A DNA stretch of 22,074 bases from Psilocybe azurescens (Eukaryota > Basidiomycota > Agaricomycetes > Agaricales > Agrocybaceae), in contig JAJIRX010000047.1 of assembly GCA_023853785.1 (NCBI GenBank), forward strand, positions 1-22,074, written 5' to 3'. Within the stretch, counting starts at the first letter, position 1. Each line of letters opens with the position of its first letter. Made by a program: the position numbers and the translations under genes. Below, in pieces: positions 1 to 13,219 of this stretch. Under the pieces are notes generated by a model, which was not told the origin of the DNA, did no database searches, and worked only from the letters and a program-made list of their open reading frames with translations.

Positions 1-2151
1 AATAACATAACTATAGAGAAGAGAGGGCCTCTGGGGAAAGATCATTGTAACCCTTGATTTCATAGACATCATCAAGTGTTTTACGCACAGAGTAATCCCA
101 GCCAAAATAGCGAAACTCCATACCACGGTACGACTTCCTCGCTCATGGACGCTGCAAACGTATGTTAAATCACAACGGATTGGCACTACAAGTATACAAA
201 TACGCACAAGTAAATTTGTTCGATAGTCGATGCCACAAGGCTTGTCAAAAAAAAATAAGTACAATGTGGCCAGGGACTACTTTGACGTCACTAATTACCT
301 TTGTAAAGCGGACATACCAAATCCTTGGAATACTCTGGACGCCTTGATGGAGGCTATGTTCGGACTAACTGCCGACCATATACAAGCGATGAACATCTGC
401 TTTACCAGGTCAAAACGGATACTTTTAAAGGGAAGCTAAATAAGGCTGACCACTATCACAGATGAGAGGTAAACTATACGATGACCATATTTGGTGGCCA
501 AAGTATTTTGGAAAAGCCTGCAAAAGAACATGTTTTAAGTAACACAATCATGCAGAATTCTTGGAGGCATACATGAAACATCCCAGTCCAAGTAGAATTG
601 ATCCAAAGGAAGAGGCTACCTCATCCACGCTCACTCCAAACTGATTGGAAAGAAGAACATATCCTGGTCCCACCATCGGTGACAGCGCTCCATCAAGAGT
701 GGCCGCAAATGCCCTAGAATGGCGTCAGCAAGTAACCGCATTAGATTTAACTTTAAAAACATACAAAGTCCAAAAGCAGGCCTCTTTTCTCCACCGTGGC
801 CAATTGAGTCTAATATGAAATCAGTAAGTTTACCTATAAATCAACTGTATAGACACGAACGGGTCATTGGGGTCATCTGACGGTTGGGGGATGAGGATGA
901 TATGGCTACTTTTGCCAGTGCCTCGCTTTAAATGTGCCCCCTCGTCAATTTTGACCTTTCGTTGCCGTGTCAGACAAGACGCAAAAGCTGGAAAAATTGC
1001 ATACCTGCTGTCCGTGTACGATGCCCAAGTCAGACAATAGTGCTGTTCCAGGAACATTGTCAAGATGTTTGTCCTCTATTCAAGCGAAGCTGGAATTCAG
1101 AGTCTACGGATAAATGGTACTGATGTTAGGTGACGCACCCAAAATTCCAATGGCCATTGCGATGGATGGGGCTGTGGTTTTGAAAGTGAGTGGTTTAAAT
1201 AGAAGACCCGTCGGTATAGAGGGCCCGCAGCTGCATGATAACAACTAATTGACTTAAAGTGACATCTCCATAGAACTCCTGTGTATATCTTCATAAACGA
1301 AAGTCGTTCACAGCGATTGGGTTCTAAATCCATATCAAGTAGAATAGATCCTCACATGTATGGTTCTTGAGGCAAGCGACATGATTCCACCCTTCTCATT
1401 GTCTTGTTATGGGAAAGTATTGGCACACTTGGCTACGGAGCTGTCTGGCTATATAGAGGAATAGAGTCCCTGCGAGAAAATGAGGTTTCATTGGGACGAA
1501 TCGTCGACTTACAATGGAGATAAAACGCCCCGTCGCTTAATACTTGAGAAAAAGGTTAAGAATAGGCCAGTAGAATGAGTAACATCTTCTTCCGATGGTC
1601 AAGGATAGAGTTTTGGTTTCAGAAGGGAAATTCAGCAAGGTCACATGAATTTGGATTCGTTCACGAGTCCTAGTTTGAGCAGCGCCAGTAATCAGTGGTG
1701 TACAAACCAATAAGAGTACTCGGAAATACGACAGTGAAGAGGATTCGACATGAGTCGAGATAACTGTGAGAGAAGTATGAAGGCCCACGTGTCCCCGACG
1801 GAAGTCTTTGGCTCCAACTTCCCAGACCTAAGGACTTTATGGCAGCTCATTAATAAGACGGACGAGATAGATGGCGAGGAAAAACAAGAGACTCACTGAA
1901 GATATTTTTGCGTTTGCACCGTTGGCGACGCAAGAAACGGTATACTTGGTTTCACATGCTGAAGCATAATGCACCGCGAAGAAACAGACCTCCACAGAAA
2001 GTCCTAGGGTAGAAACACATCGATAAAGCATAGCAGGGTGTAGATAAACAAAATAATTCAAGGTTTGAGTGCCAACAATAGTATAGAGGTCTAGGGAGAT
2101 TGTCCATTTCTTAACGCCTACCAAACATCTAAAATTCTCTGTGCCGACAAA
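1..2151. other. Region without a recognisable gene
   Basis: About 2.1 kb with no long open frame on either strand; the longest is 95 codons (minus, 1837-2124) and has no family resemblance I can name. Short plus-strand frames near 230-439 and 932-1123 have protein-like composition but carry no motif. No clear LTR, terminal inverted repeat or target-site duplication was seen. The stretch could be an intergenic region, a decayed gene or an old transposon remnant. The part next to 2152 must include the 3' UTR of the epimerase gene. Confidence 0.5.
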
Positions 2152-3623
<1,472 letters not shown>

Positions 3624-3721
3624 GGCTGCAAAGGTTCGTTTTGATAATACAGGAGATGGTGCAAGGACTTAAAGAAATATGTGTGGTTGAGGAAGATCGG
3701 ATCAAATGCTTAGTTCCACTA

Positions 3722-3731
3722 CTTTTATATA
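3722..3731 (-). promoter_or_regulatory. TATA box of the epimerase gene
   Basis: On the minus strand the sequence reads TATATAAAAG, a near-perfect TATA element, about 100 nt upstream of the chosen ATG at 3623. It lies in the 213-bp gap between THOC1 and the epimerase gene, so it supports both the start choice and an independent promoter. The gap also contains the THOC1 3' UTR. Confidence 0.55.
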
Positions 3732-3836
3732 TTCTCGCCGATCACGCCTCAAGCTCAAGTTTCAGTGTCCACAAAAATATAATGTACATCCAACCCAATA
3801 TCAATAGAATTATAATATAAAACACATTCATAGAGT

Positions 3837-6392
3837 CTAGCCTTCCATCCTCACATCTCCTTCGTTATCTCTTTGGTGCTGACCCGATGAAGGGCTTCCA
3901 GACCCCTGTTCCTCCCCAATCGTGACACTAGACGTGTCTTCCCCTCGCAACGGCTTCTCCTTTTCTTTTTCGATTTCTTGCGCCAGAAGTTCTATGTCCC
4001 CGGACCCTATCTTTCCGAAGTGTTGCAAGTACTGGTCTCGGGCCGCGCGAAGCGCAAGCCATGCCCATCGTTGCTTGTTCTGGATGACAGTTAGCAAAAA
4101 CATGTATAAAGCGCCAAATATGGTACTAACTTCCTCATATTTAGCAATCTCTGGATCCGTCGGAACAGGTGCGGGAGCGGGAGCGGGAGCCGGTGAAGCC
4201 ACGGGAGCCGGTGTTGACACAGGCGGTGGTACTGGAGCAACATTCGGGGCAGGACTGACAATTTTGACAGATTCTTGCGATGAAGATGCGAGTTTCGAGG
4301 GCGATCCAGGTTTAGGTGGGAGAGATGGATGAATCGGCGAATTGCCTATACCTGATACAGGTCGCGGCGCAGCAAGGGTTCCAGGAGCAGGCTCGATGCG
4401 GGGTGTAGGCATCTCTAGTTTGCTCGGTGGACTGGGGTCGGAAGAAACAACAATGGATGGAGGTGGATTTGGGGCAGCATTTCTTGTCAGATTGGCGGCA
4501 GCAGCAGCTCGACTCTTCGCAAGCGTTGCCATCTTGTCCAACTTTTGTTTCCGCAGTGATATACGCGCATCTTCCTGTTTGATTTTTTGACAAAGTCCTT
4601 GACGTCACCAGGCCTAAAGATTCACTCACGTCAGTATACAAAAATGGCTGAAAAAAAGACACACTGGAATGGATTTTGTAGATCTTCCAAGTTAGTATAG
4701 CCCATATCCCATATCTCGGTCAAGGCCTCGGTTCCCATTCTCCATTTCCATTCCGGAGGTGGTTTGCGCATTTGCTCTCTGATGTCTTTCGTGGCTTCGA
4801 AAAAACCGACTTTTTGGCCATCGACCTCTTGAAACCAAGGTTCTCGATCAAATGGCGTACATAGCTCATTTTTCCATTTCACCCAATTTCGCTCTCTCTC
4901 CAAAATCACACTGACTGTGTCCGCAAATGTTCTGCCATTTGGCGTCGTTTGGCGTAGTTCTTCTGTCACTTTCGTCAATGTATCCTGGACCCATTGTACT
5001 TCAGAATCGTCGAGTGTAAAATCCAATTGTAGTGAGCGATTGCGTATGGTGTACCACGTAGCTTTAGCAGTTTTGGTGAAGTTCAGCAGATGGTTCAACA
5101 GCGTCAAAAGCTGAAACAAAAATTGTCGACGGAAATGCGTATCTGCAATCTTTAAAATTGGTCAGATGTGGTGGTTGCATCTGAAGGTTGACAACTTACC
5201 TCTAAGTCGAGTAAATCGGGGCTTGTCAAAAATTTGGCGAAGAAGTATTCATTTGAGTTGCTTTCTTCCTCCGAATCGCGTTTCCGCTTGAGAATACCAG
5301 AGGCACCCGCTCCACTTCTACTACCCATCATTGCCCTTTCTTTTTGCAGTGGCTTCCTTGATCACTGGCATGACTTTGCCGACAGCTTGCTTGAATTCTT
5401 CAAAGGTTGTTTTCTGAGCAAAAGAGGAGGTTTCGAGAACGGTAACTGAAGAGACCAAAAGGTATTGTAAAAATCTGATATTGAGAAGCATCAGGATAAC
5501 GAGCCACGAGAAAAAGGTAATATACCTTCTTTCTTTTCCGCTAGAGTCTGCCCTGCAGGCGCTTTCACCTCATCCACCTCCATCTTCTCGGTCTCCTGCA
5601 CAGCATCTTCTTTGGATTCCTTCGTTGTAGTCTCTTCAGCCTTGCTTTCTGCTCTGGAGCCCTCTCTTTTGCCTTGTCAGAGAACTGAACGCCTTCCCAA
5701 GTCGGGCCGTATTCTCCTCGAAGGTTGACGCCACTTCGCTCTCCAAGTGGGAACACTCCACTCAGAAAAGTGAGGATTCGGCCGCAGAATATAGTGGTGG
5801 TGCCCATTTTTGATAGCCGTCGCAAGAGGTCGTTCAGGGTTCGCAGCAGAATAAGAGCCTTGCCCTTCTGCGGCACCATGCCCTCCGTCAGTCTGTCGGC
5901 ACGAGATTCAATCCATGAGAAGATATGTGAGCAGGATGCAATTGTCTGCGTTTCCAGCAGATCTTGGAGGACAGTCAAAGGAAAGGCTGGTTCACAAGCA
6001 TCTATAGTTAGACTGGGATCAGCGTCTGCCACTGAAAGAATTAGAATTTCGTACCGTGCTCTGTAAATGTCAAAGTGAGGTCCAGTTTGTCGCACAATCC
6101 CGCGTAATATTTGCTTTCATCTTGTTTTAATGCAGTACCTTCGCTGGCCTGAATGATGATATATTGAACCTCCCGAAGAACTGGAGTTGAACTCAAAGAA
6201 TGGACGCACGGCTAACAAGAATATGTCATTCTTCAATAAATATTCCCATTGGCCCTTTTTGTTTTCTGGAGAAGATTTGTTTTTAGTTTCGACCAGCGTG
6301 CGTTCAACAAGATCATCTAGAGTTTTCTTGTCGATAGGTGAAGGAGGCAAAGACTTCAAGAGACTTGTGAGATGTGGTTGCAGAGAAGCCAT
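3837..6392 (-). CDS. THOC1: THO complex subunit 1 (THOC1/Hpr1-like)
   Basis: Subunit of the nuclear THO/TREX complex that couples transcription to mRNA export and limits R-loops. The start [10 protein letters not shown] is at 6392. Successive blocks match the family: [92 protein letters not shown] and [12 protein letters not shown]; then comes a long Pro/Ala-rich stretch and an acidic tail. Introns I can place: 6054-6002, 5525-5475, 5199-5150, 4664-4614 and 4130-4080 (50-53 nt each). Five one-base frame changes are needed, at 6195-6197 (extra), 5667-5670 (missing), 5420-5423 (missing), 5341-5345 (extra) and 4583-4588 (missing), all homopolymers. Estimated length is about 750 residues. The N-terminal block reads [16 protein letters not shown] once the first shift is allowed for. 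The C-terminal death-like domain of human THOC1 is not evident. Confidence 0.92.
4171..4190 (+). repeat. GCGGGA hexamer repeat inside THOC1
   Basis: Three tandem copies of GCGGGA on the plus strand, with degenerate copies on both sides. On the coding (minus) strand they encode part of a Pro-Ala run ([10 protein letters not shown]) in the low-complexity segment before the C-terminal helix of THOC1. This is a likely length-polymorphic site; no other role is visible. Confidence 0.6.
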
Positions 6393-6494
6393 AACTGGCG
6401 GAATTCGAAATAGGCAAGTCAATGACAACAGCTGCCTTTAAACACAAACCCCGCTACAACAAATACGCCAGACTCATCCGACCGCGAAACTATT
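6393..6494. promoter_or_regulatory. Divergent promoter of THOC1 and the small acidic gene
   Basis: The two start codons face away from each other across 102 bp, so both genes must use this segment or overlapping 5' UTRs. I see no TATA box. The gap is inferred to be a bidirectional promoter from position alone. Confidence 0.45.
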
Positions 6495-6803
6495 ATGGCA
6501 ACAGAAAAAGAAATTGCAGAGGTCGAAGCAGAACTGAACGCACTCATGGAAGAAAACCCCAATCTATTAGGAGGCGAAGATGTTGCTGAGATGCTCCAGC
6601 GTCTGACAAGTGCAGAGAATATGGCCGAAGACATGGAGAGCAAGGTTGACAGTGTTCTACAGAAGTTAGACGAGCTTCTCTCCGCCCTGAACACCTCAGA
6701 GACTGCTACAGATTTATCTTCAGAAGCTACCGCTAATATCGCTTCGACGCAGGTGAAAGAGGATTCTCCCTCACATAGTAGCCCTGAAGGAAACCCCACT
6801 TGA
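6495..6803 (+). CDS. Small acidic coiled-coil protein, function unknown
   Basis: An unbroken, intronless frame of 102 codons. Residues 1-65 have a strong helical heptad character rich in Glu and Leu (EIAEVEAELNALMEENPNL, then VDSVLQKLDELLSALN), followed by a Ser/Thr/Glu-rich probably disordered tail ending SPEGNPT. A conserved-looking NPNLLGGEDVAEMLQRL block lies between two helices. There is no signal peptide or membrane segment. It is divergent from THOC1 with a 102-bp gap. The size and coiled coil would fit a small complex subunit, but I do not recognise the family. The composition is protein-like, which makes a chance frame unlikely; the antisense frame over the same bases is considered a shadow. 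Confidence 0.7.
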   Translation: MATEKEIAEVEAELNALMEENPNLLGGEDVAEMLQRLTSAENMAEDMESKVDSVLQKLDELLSALNTSETATDLSSEATANIASTQVKEDSPSHSSPEGNPT

Positions 6804-7394
6804 ATTGCACTTGGTGAGTTCATTGAACTTGTCGATCATCTTTAAGCACTAAAACAACATGGTAAAATTAACGTTAGCCTTCCAACCTTCCGGTTAGCGA
6901 GCATCACTATCATATTCATCCTGCAACATTTTGGCCTTGTACACCGATACTTGCATGGGTCAGCCCCCATAGACATTATTACACTCCAACGTTTTCCACG
7001 ACGGCCCATTCTTTGGTTGTACTTGTGATGCATACAAATGGGAGGTGGTCACTCAAGTGCTCAACGATTAATGGTTGTGTTCTCAAAAGCGTCAACGAAT
7101 ATACACCGTCATCACCAAGTGAAGTCGATCACGTCGCCTTTTCAACGATATCAATCGCTGAAGAAATAGAATTCTACTGAACCACAAAGATCGTTAATCC
7201 TCCTTTGTCTCATAGAGATGCAGCAATTAAATTGACATTAAACGAATGATCATTAGCTGGTAATACATCGACTAAATGCAATGTTCGATGATTTGAATAA
7301 TTTAATCTAATTATACCATCTTAATACAGTGTGATGTCGGCCAGTCAGTAGTAACAAGGCTTACTATACAAAAAATGGAGCTCTGATGACATAG
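6804..7394. other. Intergenic region between convergent genes
   Basis: About 590 bp between the stop of the small acidic gene and the stop of the deubiquitinase. It should hold both 3' UTRs. The part from about 7190 to 7330 is AT-rich. No RNA gene, repeat or further frame with protein character was seen. Confidence 0.5.
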
Positions 7395-10300
7395 TTATGA
7401 TGAGTCCAGCATCGATGCGTCAAACCGTTTTACAGTATCAACTACGTTTGAATCCTTGCGAGCAAATACAAGCTACAGATTAAAGTTAGTCAACGTGAAA
7501 CAAGAACAGAGGCGAAGGAAGAACACACCAGATATGGATTGGCCGTAGACCCAGTAGTGTCGGAGAGAACTTCATCTTTCGAAACAACTGTCACGTCCGA
7601 ATCGTTGTATTTGAACCATGAATCAGGAGATCCAGGCAGATGTCGCGAGTAAAAGAAATAATGTCCCCAGGATGGAGACGAACCACGATGGATGAAGACT
7701 GATGTAAGTTCATAGGCAGCTTCTGTACAATCAGCCCAGATGTTTTCCAGCTCGTTTTTCAAAACGTCGATACGAAAGCGGAGGCGATCGATTTCGTCAT
7801 TGATTCGGACCTTTTCTTCCTCTAACTGTTGTAATGTTTCGTCCTCGATCCCAGGTATAGCTTCTGCGGTTCGTAATCCGAATAGAAATTTCTGCGTATG
7901 CTCGACGGAAGAGGCATAAGGCAGATCCTGAACATAGATTTAATGATTGTATGAGTGTGTGAGATGGATATCAACTTACCTTTCCTTCAACAAGAAGGCG
8001 GACTCTGTCTCTACAAGCATTGAGTTCAGCCTGTATAGCCTTTGACTTCGCCTTCTTCTCCGGATTGGCCGTGTCCATGAAGCGGTCCATGTAGAGGTTC
8101 TCCCCGAATTTCACATATGCTTGAGATTTATAAGGCTGAAGGGTTTCGCGATTGAATTGCACTCTCTGAAAAAACAAATTAAAACCAGAGCCATAAACAT
8201 AGAAATTTAGCTAACCTGAAGTTGGATTTGTAGCACAGGCGGCAAGTCGACAAGAGTCACTTCCATGCGGGCTTTACGACCTTCAAATTCAACCATGTCA
8301 TCGAAATAGCCACTGAGCCCATCGTAGATGTCGACACCATCGTTGGTGACGTTCACTGGAAGGTGCGAAAATAGATCTTCCTTTTCGTGTATTGACGATC
8401 GTGATTGCTGAGCATCTGCGCCAGTCAGACGCTGACGAATTTTTCCATAAAACAAACTAGAACCAGGTCCGTATTGGCAGCAGACGGTGGCAGAGAACTT
8501 GAATGACGAACCTCTTTACTACGCTGGTCTTATCAGAATCATCACTCATTTCATCGAACTTCAGTAGAGCGGTTTCGATCTGGAACATGCAATTGTCCAT
8601 ACACTCTGCCACATCATGTTGTTTTCCTAATAAACAAAGACCAAACAGGTTGAACAAAAACGTATCGCAACAATGACTGGCCTACTTACCAAACATCATA
8701 GTCGAATCACTGGTCTCGACTCGCTTCCTGGGAGGAGGAACAGGCTTTTGAGAAACTAGAGCAGGCAGCATTGTGGTATCGCCATCTTTATCTGTCGCTG
8801 CGGGAAGTTTGGATGAGGATGCTTCTGGTCGTGAGGAAGTCGAGCCAGATGAACTAGGATCTCTTTGAGAAGGGGGCATGACAAAACCATCTATGTCCTT
8901 CGGCGATTGTATCAAAGGAGCATCCACATCCATCGTGCTATTCTGTCGGTCAATGTCTCGCGGTCTTTTTCCCAACACAGAACTTGGAGAGCTTGGAGAC
9001 TGTAAAATATGAGGAGACTCAGTAGCAATTGTCCGTGGAGGACCATCTTCGACAAGAGTAGCATCAGTATCGTTTGACGAGTCGGTTCCACCCTTGTCAA
9101 CTTCATCTTCTTCCTCGTCCCTGGACGTGATCAAAGCAAGTTTGGCCAGTTCTATTGTCGGCGTAACGGCTGCATTTTCGCTATATTCCAGATTGAAAAA
9201 TAAGTCGGCGAGTTGATTGATGACTATAACGCGTATTAATGTGCGGGACATGGATATTACTGAGGCAACGTACATTTTCTAGAACGGATGATCTCCCGTC
9301 GAGTCACTAGTCTTCCGCCAACGCGATGCCGTTTCAGATCCTCGTCTGATACTTTCTCGTCATCGAGCGCTTTGAGATCCAGTTTCGACATGGGCGATAC
9401 AGCTTCCCGCAGGTCCTTGATTGTATAGAAATACTAAAATACTATAAGTTGATGAAGTTCGCAGAAAAATGTAAAAGCACCTGTAGCAATGAGTTGAGAT
9501 AGCAAGTATTTCCCAACTGATTGAGACCTCGGGGTAGATCAGGCCTGGTGGGGGCAACGATATCGCCAGCTACCAAGTAAGTGAGTGCGTCAGCACAATT
9601 ACACCCAAATGCTTAAGATAACGGCATACGATCTTGCCCCGAGGAGAGGAATTGACGCAGACGGTCACTATCTCTGACTTCCGCAATGACCGACATCGCT
9701 TCTCGCATTTTCTCTAGTTGCATCGGCGTTTCCTCGAGCTGCAAACAACATTTCAGCACATGCTAAAGCAAGCCACATAAGTTGAGCAAACCCTCATATT
9801 ATAAACAGTGATCAACATATGGTCGTCGACATCCTTGGGTATTTCCAGGGTATCATAAGCCCGGTCGGGGTTCATATACTTACTCTTTCCAACTTCCCAA
9901 GCTTTCCTGAGTTTGGTGCTGCCCCTCGATTCGGCAAGAATCCTAAACGCCTCATTAGAATGCCTCTGAGTCTCAGATCCGTGTTCGAGGTCACGCCATG
10001 ACCGTTTAACACAATCCTTCCAGGCATTCTCTACAAATTCATCTGGAATGTCATCTTGATCATACTCCACACCAAGAATATTGTCGGGGCCAAATCCAAG
10101 AGTGGTAGCAGCAGTAGCCACGTCGTCCGAGGTGAACCTTTCGCGAGATTGCTCCATGACCACAAGCTCCTGTACCTGTGCTGGACAGCCACCATATTCA
10201 TCAAGTTGCTTCACTATAGCCGTTAGATAGGTGAAGTATTTCGATGTCCCCGCAGGATCGCATCGGCATTGCGCAAGATATGCAAATATGAGTAGATCTA

Positions 10301-12380
10301 CGCGGACTGTTATTCATAGCCTCGAGGGTGACGCGATCAAGGCTCACCGGCGGAGAAAGTTGTCGGCGTAAGACCAAGACCCCGGAAGGCTGCTTCTAAA
10401 GGCCTGACAGCTTCCAACATCGTGTCTGACAACCCGCCTCGTGGAACTGTTGCTACCTCGTCAGAGTTAGTATGCGATTAAAGATGAAACTCAACCGACT
10501 TTGATCAGGATGCGCGCCTATTGCAGTCTGATACATCTCCCTGGCGCTGTCCAATTGAACATAGAGTTTATGTTCCTTCACTACGTCCTTGAAGTGAGAT
10601 GCTATATCGCATATCAACAACAATACTGCAAAGAAAACAAATAATGTACCGTGTAGTTTCTTATAGTCTGTAAGCCAGGACGCTATCTCCACCCAGGCGC
10701 GAAGTAGCTTACGCCGATTTTGCTTGCCTACGGCAGTGACTGTGTCTGTTACTGGAGGTCTCAATGTACAGTCTCGCTCCACAACCTCCTCCAAAAACCC
10801 AAACACTCAAAGATACGTTTACTAGAAGAAGTTAAGTCCCAAATATGTAAAGAATATATGCAGCGTACATGTTTGGAGTCCATCCAACCTTTGCCTGGAA
10901 ACCAGAACTCATGACCTTAATCTGACGATTATTGCCTTTCCAGAGTTTGTTTTCGATGGCACTGAATTATTGTCAGATAATAATGAATAATAGAAGCCAT
11001 GCACCCACGTCAAGACAGTCTCAAGAGCGAGGGCAACACTGAATTCTCCGGTTTTGCCTAGGGTTGGATGTCCCTTTTTCTCCCGCACCAGTTCATCGAT
11101 GTGCTTCCGTGGTATAACTCCAGGAATCACGCCTGATGCAACGCAATAAAAAGAGCATTGACAGCAAACATAGAGGTCCAGCAACTTGCCCTCTTCCTCA
11201 AGTTCCGCCTCCTTTTCACTGAGCGCACCTGCCTCTTCAGTGCTGATCGTGTTGATGTCCAGGTCCGAGTTGATGATTGCGCCAGCACGTCTTTTTGTTT
11301 GATACTTTCAATAAATTGCCATTCATCTTGCCGAAAAGGTGGTGTTAACTTGTGACTGTCGATAGCCTTGTCGTATTTGTGAAAATGATGTGTCTTGTTT
11401 GTTTTCCCAAACGGCTGCTCCGCGTCTTCTGTGCAAGATTGTGTTTGTCTTCGACGTAATTGATCCGGCATAGAAGGCCCTGAGCGATTGTTGTAGGTCC
11501 GCGAAAGGGGGAGGTGGAACGGAAGATGACTTCCAGCTGAGAATTACCCAACCATTGTCTTTAGGACAGTAGTAGGCATTCGGATGAGGGACTGACATCC
11601 TAACTTCGTCTTCCGATGGAGGAAGAGCGTTTTCACTGGATGAATGGTGCGAGTGTGGCGGACTGGAGGAAGGGATAGAAGGGCCAGGTAATGACTGATC
11701 TTTTGAGGGCATAGAAACATGCGTGGGGGTGAGTGGGGTGGTGACATTAACAGAGAATAGAGAGTGGTTTGGGTTATGAAGCTCTTCTGCCAATACAGGG
11801 GGAGCACACCGAATCCTGGACGCTTGTTCCTGGTGCGTTCCTCCGGATTCCACCAATTCGTCTCTTCATAATGGTTCCGACCGTCAATTGTAAATTCATC
11901 AATCCTATTCGAACTAAGATAATCCATGGAATAGTTTGCCCCAACAGTGGTATGCACACCTCTCTCAGCCCAGTTCGAAGTAGAGGCTTGTTCCCAATCT
12001 GCTATTGCTGTGGATGACCATCCGTCGCCCTGCCAGGGACCTGAAGCATCCTGAGAAATATCAGAGGTCCAAGTTGGTTCAGACTGAGGGATGAGTTCCG
12101 GAAGCATATCTTCATCGGCAATATCTTCCACCAATTCAGGTTCTCGATAGCCAGATGAACTATCGTAAGACGGAGAATTGTGACGCGCCGGCGCTACGTA
12201 TTCTGTATGGGCTGATCCTGGGTTCTTCGGTCTCGAAGGAAGTGGTGGTGCTTTTGTTCCATAGAAGCTGGTGGTTGGGATCGGGGCAGGGCTCAAAATT
12301 GGAGTGCTTGGCCTTTGCGACACAGGCGCTCCGGGTGTTGGCAACGGACGCCTAGTCTTCGGGGTATCCGAGTTGTCCAT
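7395..12380 (-). CDS. UBP2: Ubiquitin-specific protease, Ubp2/USP25-28-like
   Basis: A cysteine protease that removes ubiquitin from substrates. It starts MDNSDTPKTRRPLPTPGAP (Pro/Ser-rich, disordered). Next come PNAYYCPKDNGWVILSWK, the cysteine-rich LYVCCQCSFYC, a helical region, KYMNPDRAYDTLEIPKDVDD, and the Cys box QLGNTCYLNSLLQ (catalytic Cys codon 9502-9504). A long acidic Ser/Pro insert (about 8700-9150) splits the catalytic domain. Then follow KQHDVAECMDNCMFQIE, GYFDDMVEFEGRK, a coiled coil (DEIDRLRFRIDVLKNELE), and the His box SSPSWGHYFFYSRH (His codon 7661-7663). It ends after NPYLLVFARK. More than ten short GT-AG introns are apparent, for example 7528-7473. Frame repairs are needed at 11798-11802 (missing base), 11504-11511 (extra), 11292-11296 (missing) and 10793-10797 (missing). 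Estimated length is about 1,400 residues. Family is certain; orthology to yeast Ubp2 is likely. Confidence 0.92.
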
Positions 12381-13219
12381 AACCAGCTGCTAATCTGGAC
12401 TATATTTGTGAGCGCTTGAACGATCCTGGACAGGAGTTGATGGATGACATACGTTGGATGCACTGCTCGTTAGATCGATTTGTAACTTGGACTAGTCGAA
12501 GTGTAGTACGAGCTGATATGGCGACAAAGAGCTTTTCGACGCGCAAACTTTTGCGATCTACACACCAACAGCGGTGAGCAGCAGATTAAAGAAGATATGC
12601 GCGAGTTCAAAGCAGTGGAACTGCACAAAAGCCACTTCTAAATCAAAGAGCCCACGAAGTCCATTCTTATGTAATCGCCACCCACAAGTTGGCTTAAATA
12701 AACCTCCATTTTCAATCCATCCAGTACTCGCTTGGACTCTCGCAAACTCTAAACGTCTCTGATCAATCGCTGGTAATACGGGTCTCTTCTGCTAGAAAGC
12801 TAGTTTTGGAGACTCACAACTGTCTAGCTGGCATCCCGAGACGTAGTCCTTGCTTGTATCTCCAGAGCATTAACCTGCATGCTTGCCTTCCTGCTCCTGA
12901 AAACACATACGATCAAATCTGGACATCTGGACTCGACTTAGCGCTTGCTCTGTGCCTATATATGCCTTTCGTGTAATGAACATCAATCTCGACACTGAAG
13001 GTACCATAAATATTATGCGCCTCCAATACAAGAACGCATGCTACAAGAGACTTTGTTACAATATAACGTTGTGCCAAAGCAACGCAGTAATCGTGCTCGA
13101 GTATTCATTGCCCGGTTGTATCTATCATCTTTGTATTTTATCCTCTCCTCCATCATTCTCCATAAATCATTCCAGTGGGGCCAAGAGCTATGTCGGATCC
13201 AACAACATTGTGTTTACCT
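12381..13219. other. Intergenic region (deubiquitinase promoter and oxidoreductase 3' side)
   Basis: About 840 bp between the deubiquitinase start and the oxidoreductase stop. The short plus-strand frames here (62 and 92 codons) have no family resemblance and the second runs antisense into the oxidoreductase, so I do not call them. No TATA box or RNA gene was recognised. Confidence 0.5.

Noticed and set aside
1900..2000. Possible Ty1/copia RNase H remnant on the plus strand (QETVYLVSHAEA resembling a TVxLSSTEAE motif)
   Set aside because: The match is about a dozen residues, is followed at once by a stop, and no reverse transcriptase, integrase or LTR is seen nearby.
3922..4332. 136-codon plus-strand frame rich in Gly/Ala
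   Set aside because: It is the complement of the Pro/Ala-rich THOC1 C-terminal exon; the GAGAG run merely mirrors the hexamer repeat.
6032..6054. A 23-nt intron ending at tttcag in THOC1
   Set aside because: A 53-nt intron (6054-6002) with a ctaac branch site and tatag acceptor gives a better join, [14 protein letters not shown].
6117..6200. A 21-nt or 25-nt micro-intron in the THOC1 N-terminal region
   Set aside because: Such lengths are far below the normal 50-60 nt. A one-base shift at 6195-6197 gives a continuous family-like reading ([16 protein letters not shown]) without any intron.
6419..6823. 134-codon minus-strand frame over the small acidic gene
   Set aside because: It is antisense to the better plus-strand frame and has the Ser/Ala-rich composition typical of a shadow frame.
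7380..7402. TGATGA sequences resembling a C/D snoRNA C box
   Set aside because: They fall at the deubiquitinase stop codon and no matching D box with a terminal stem was found.
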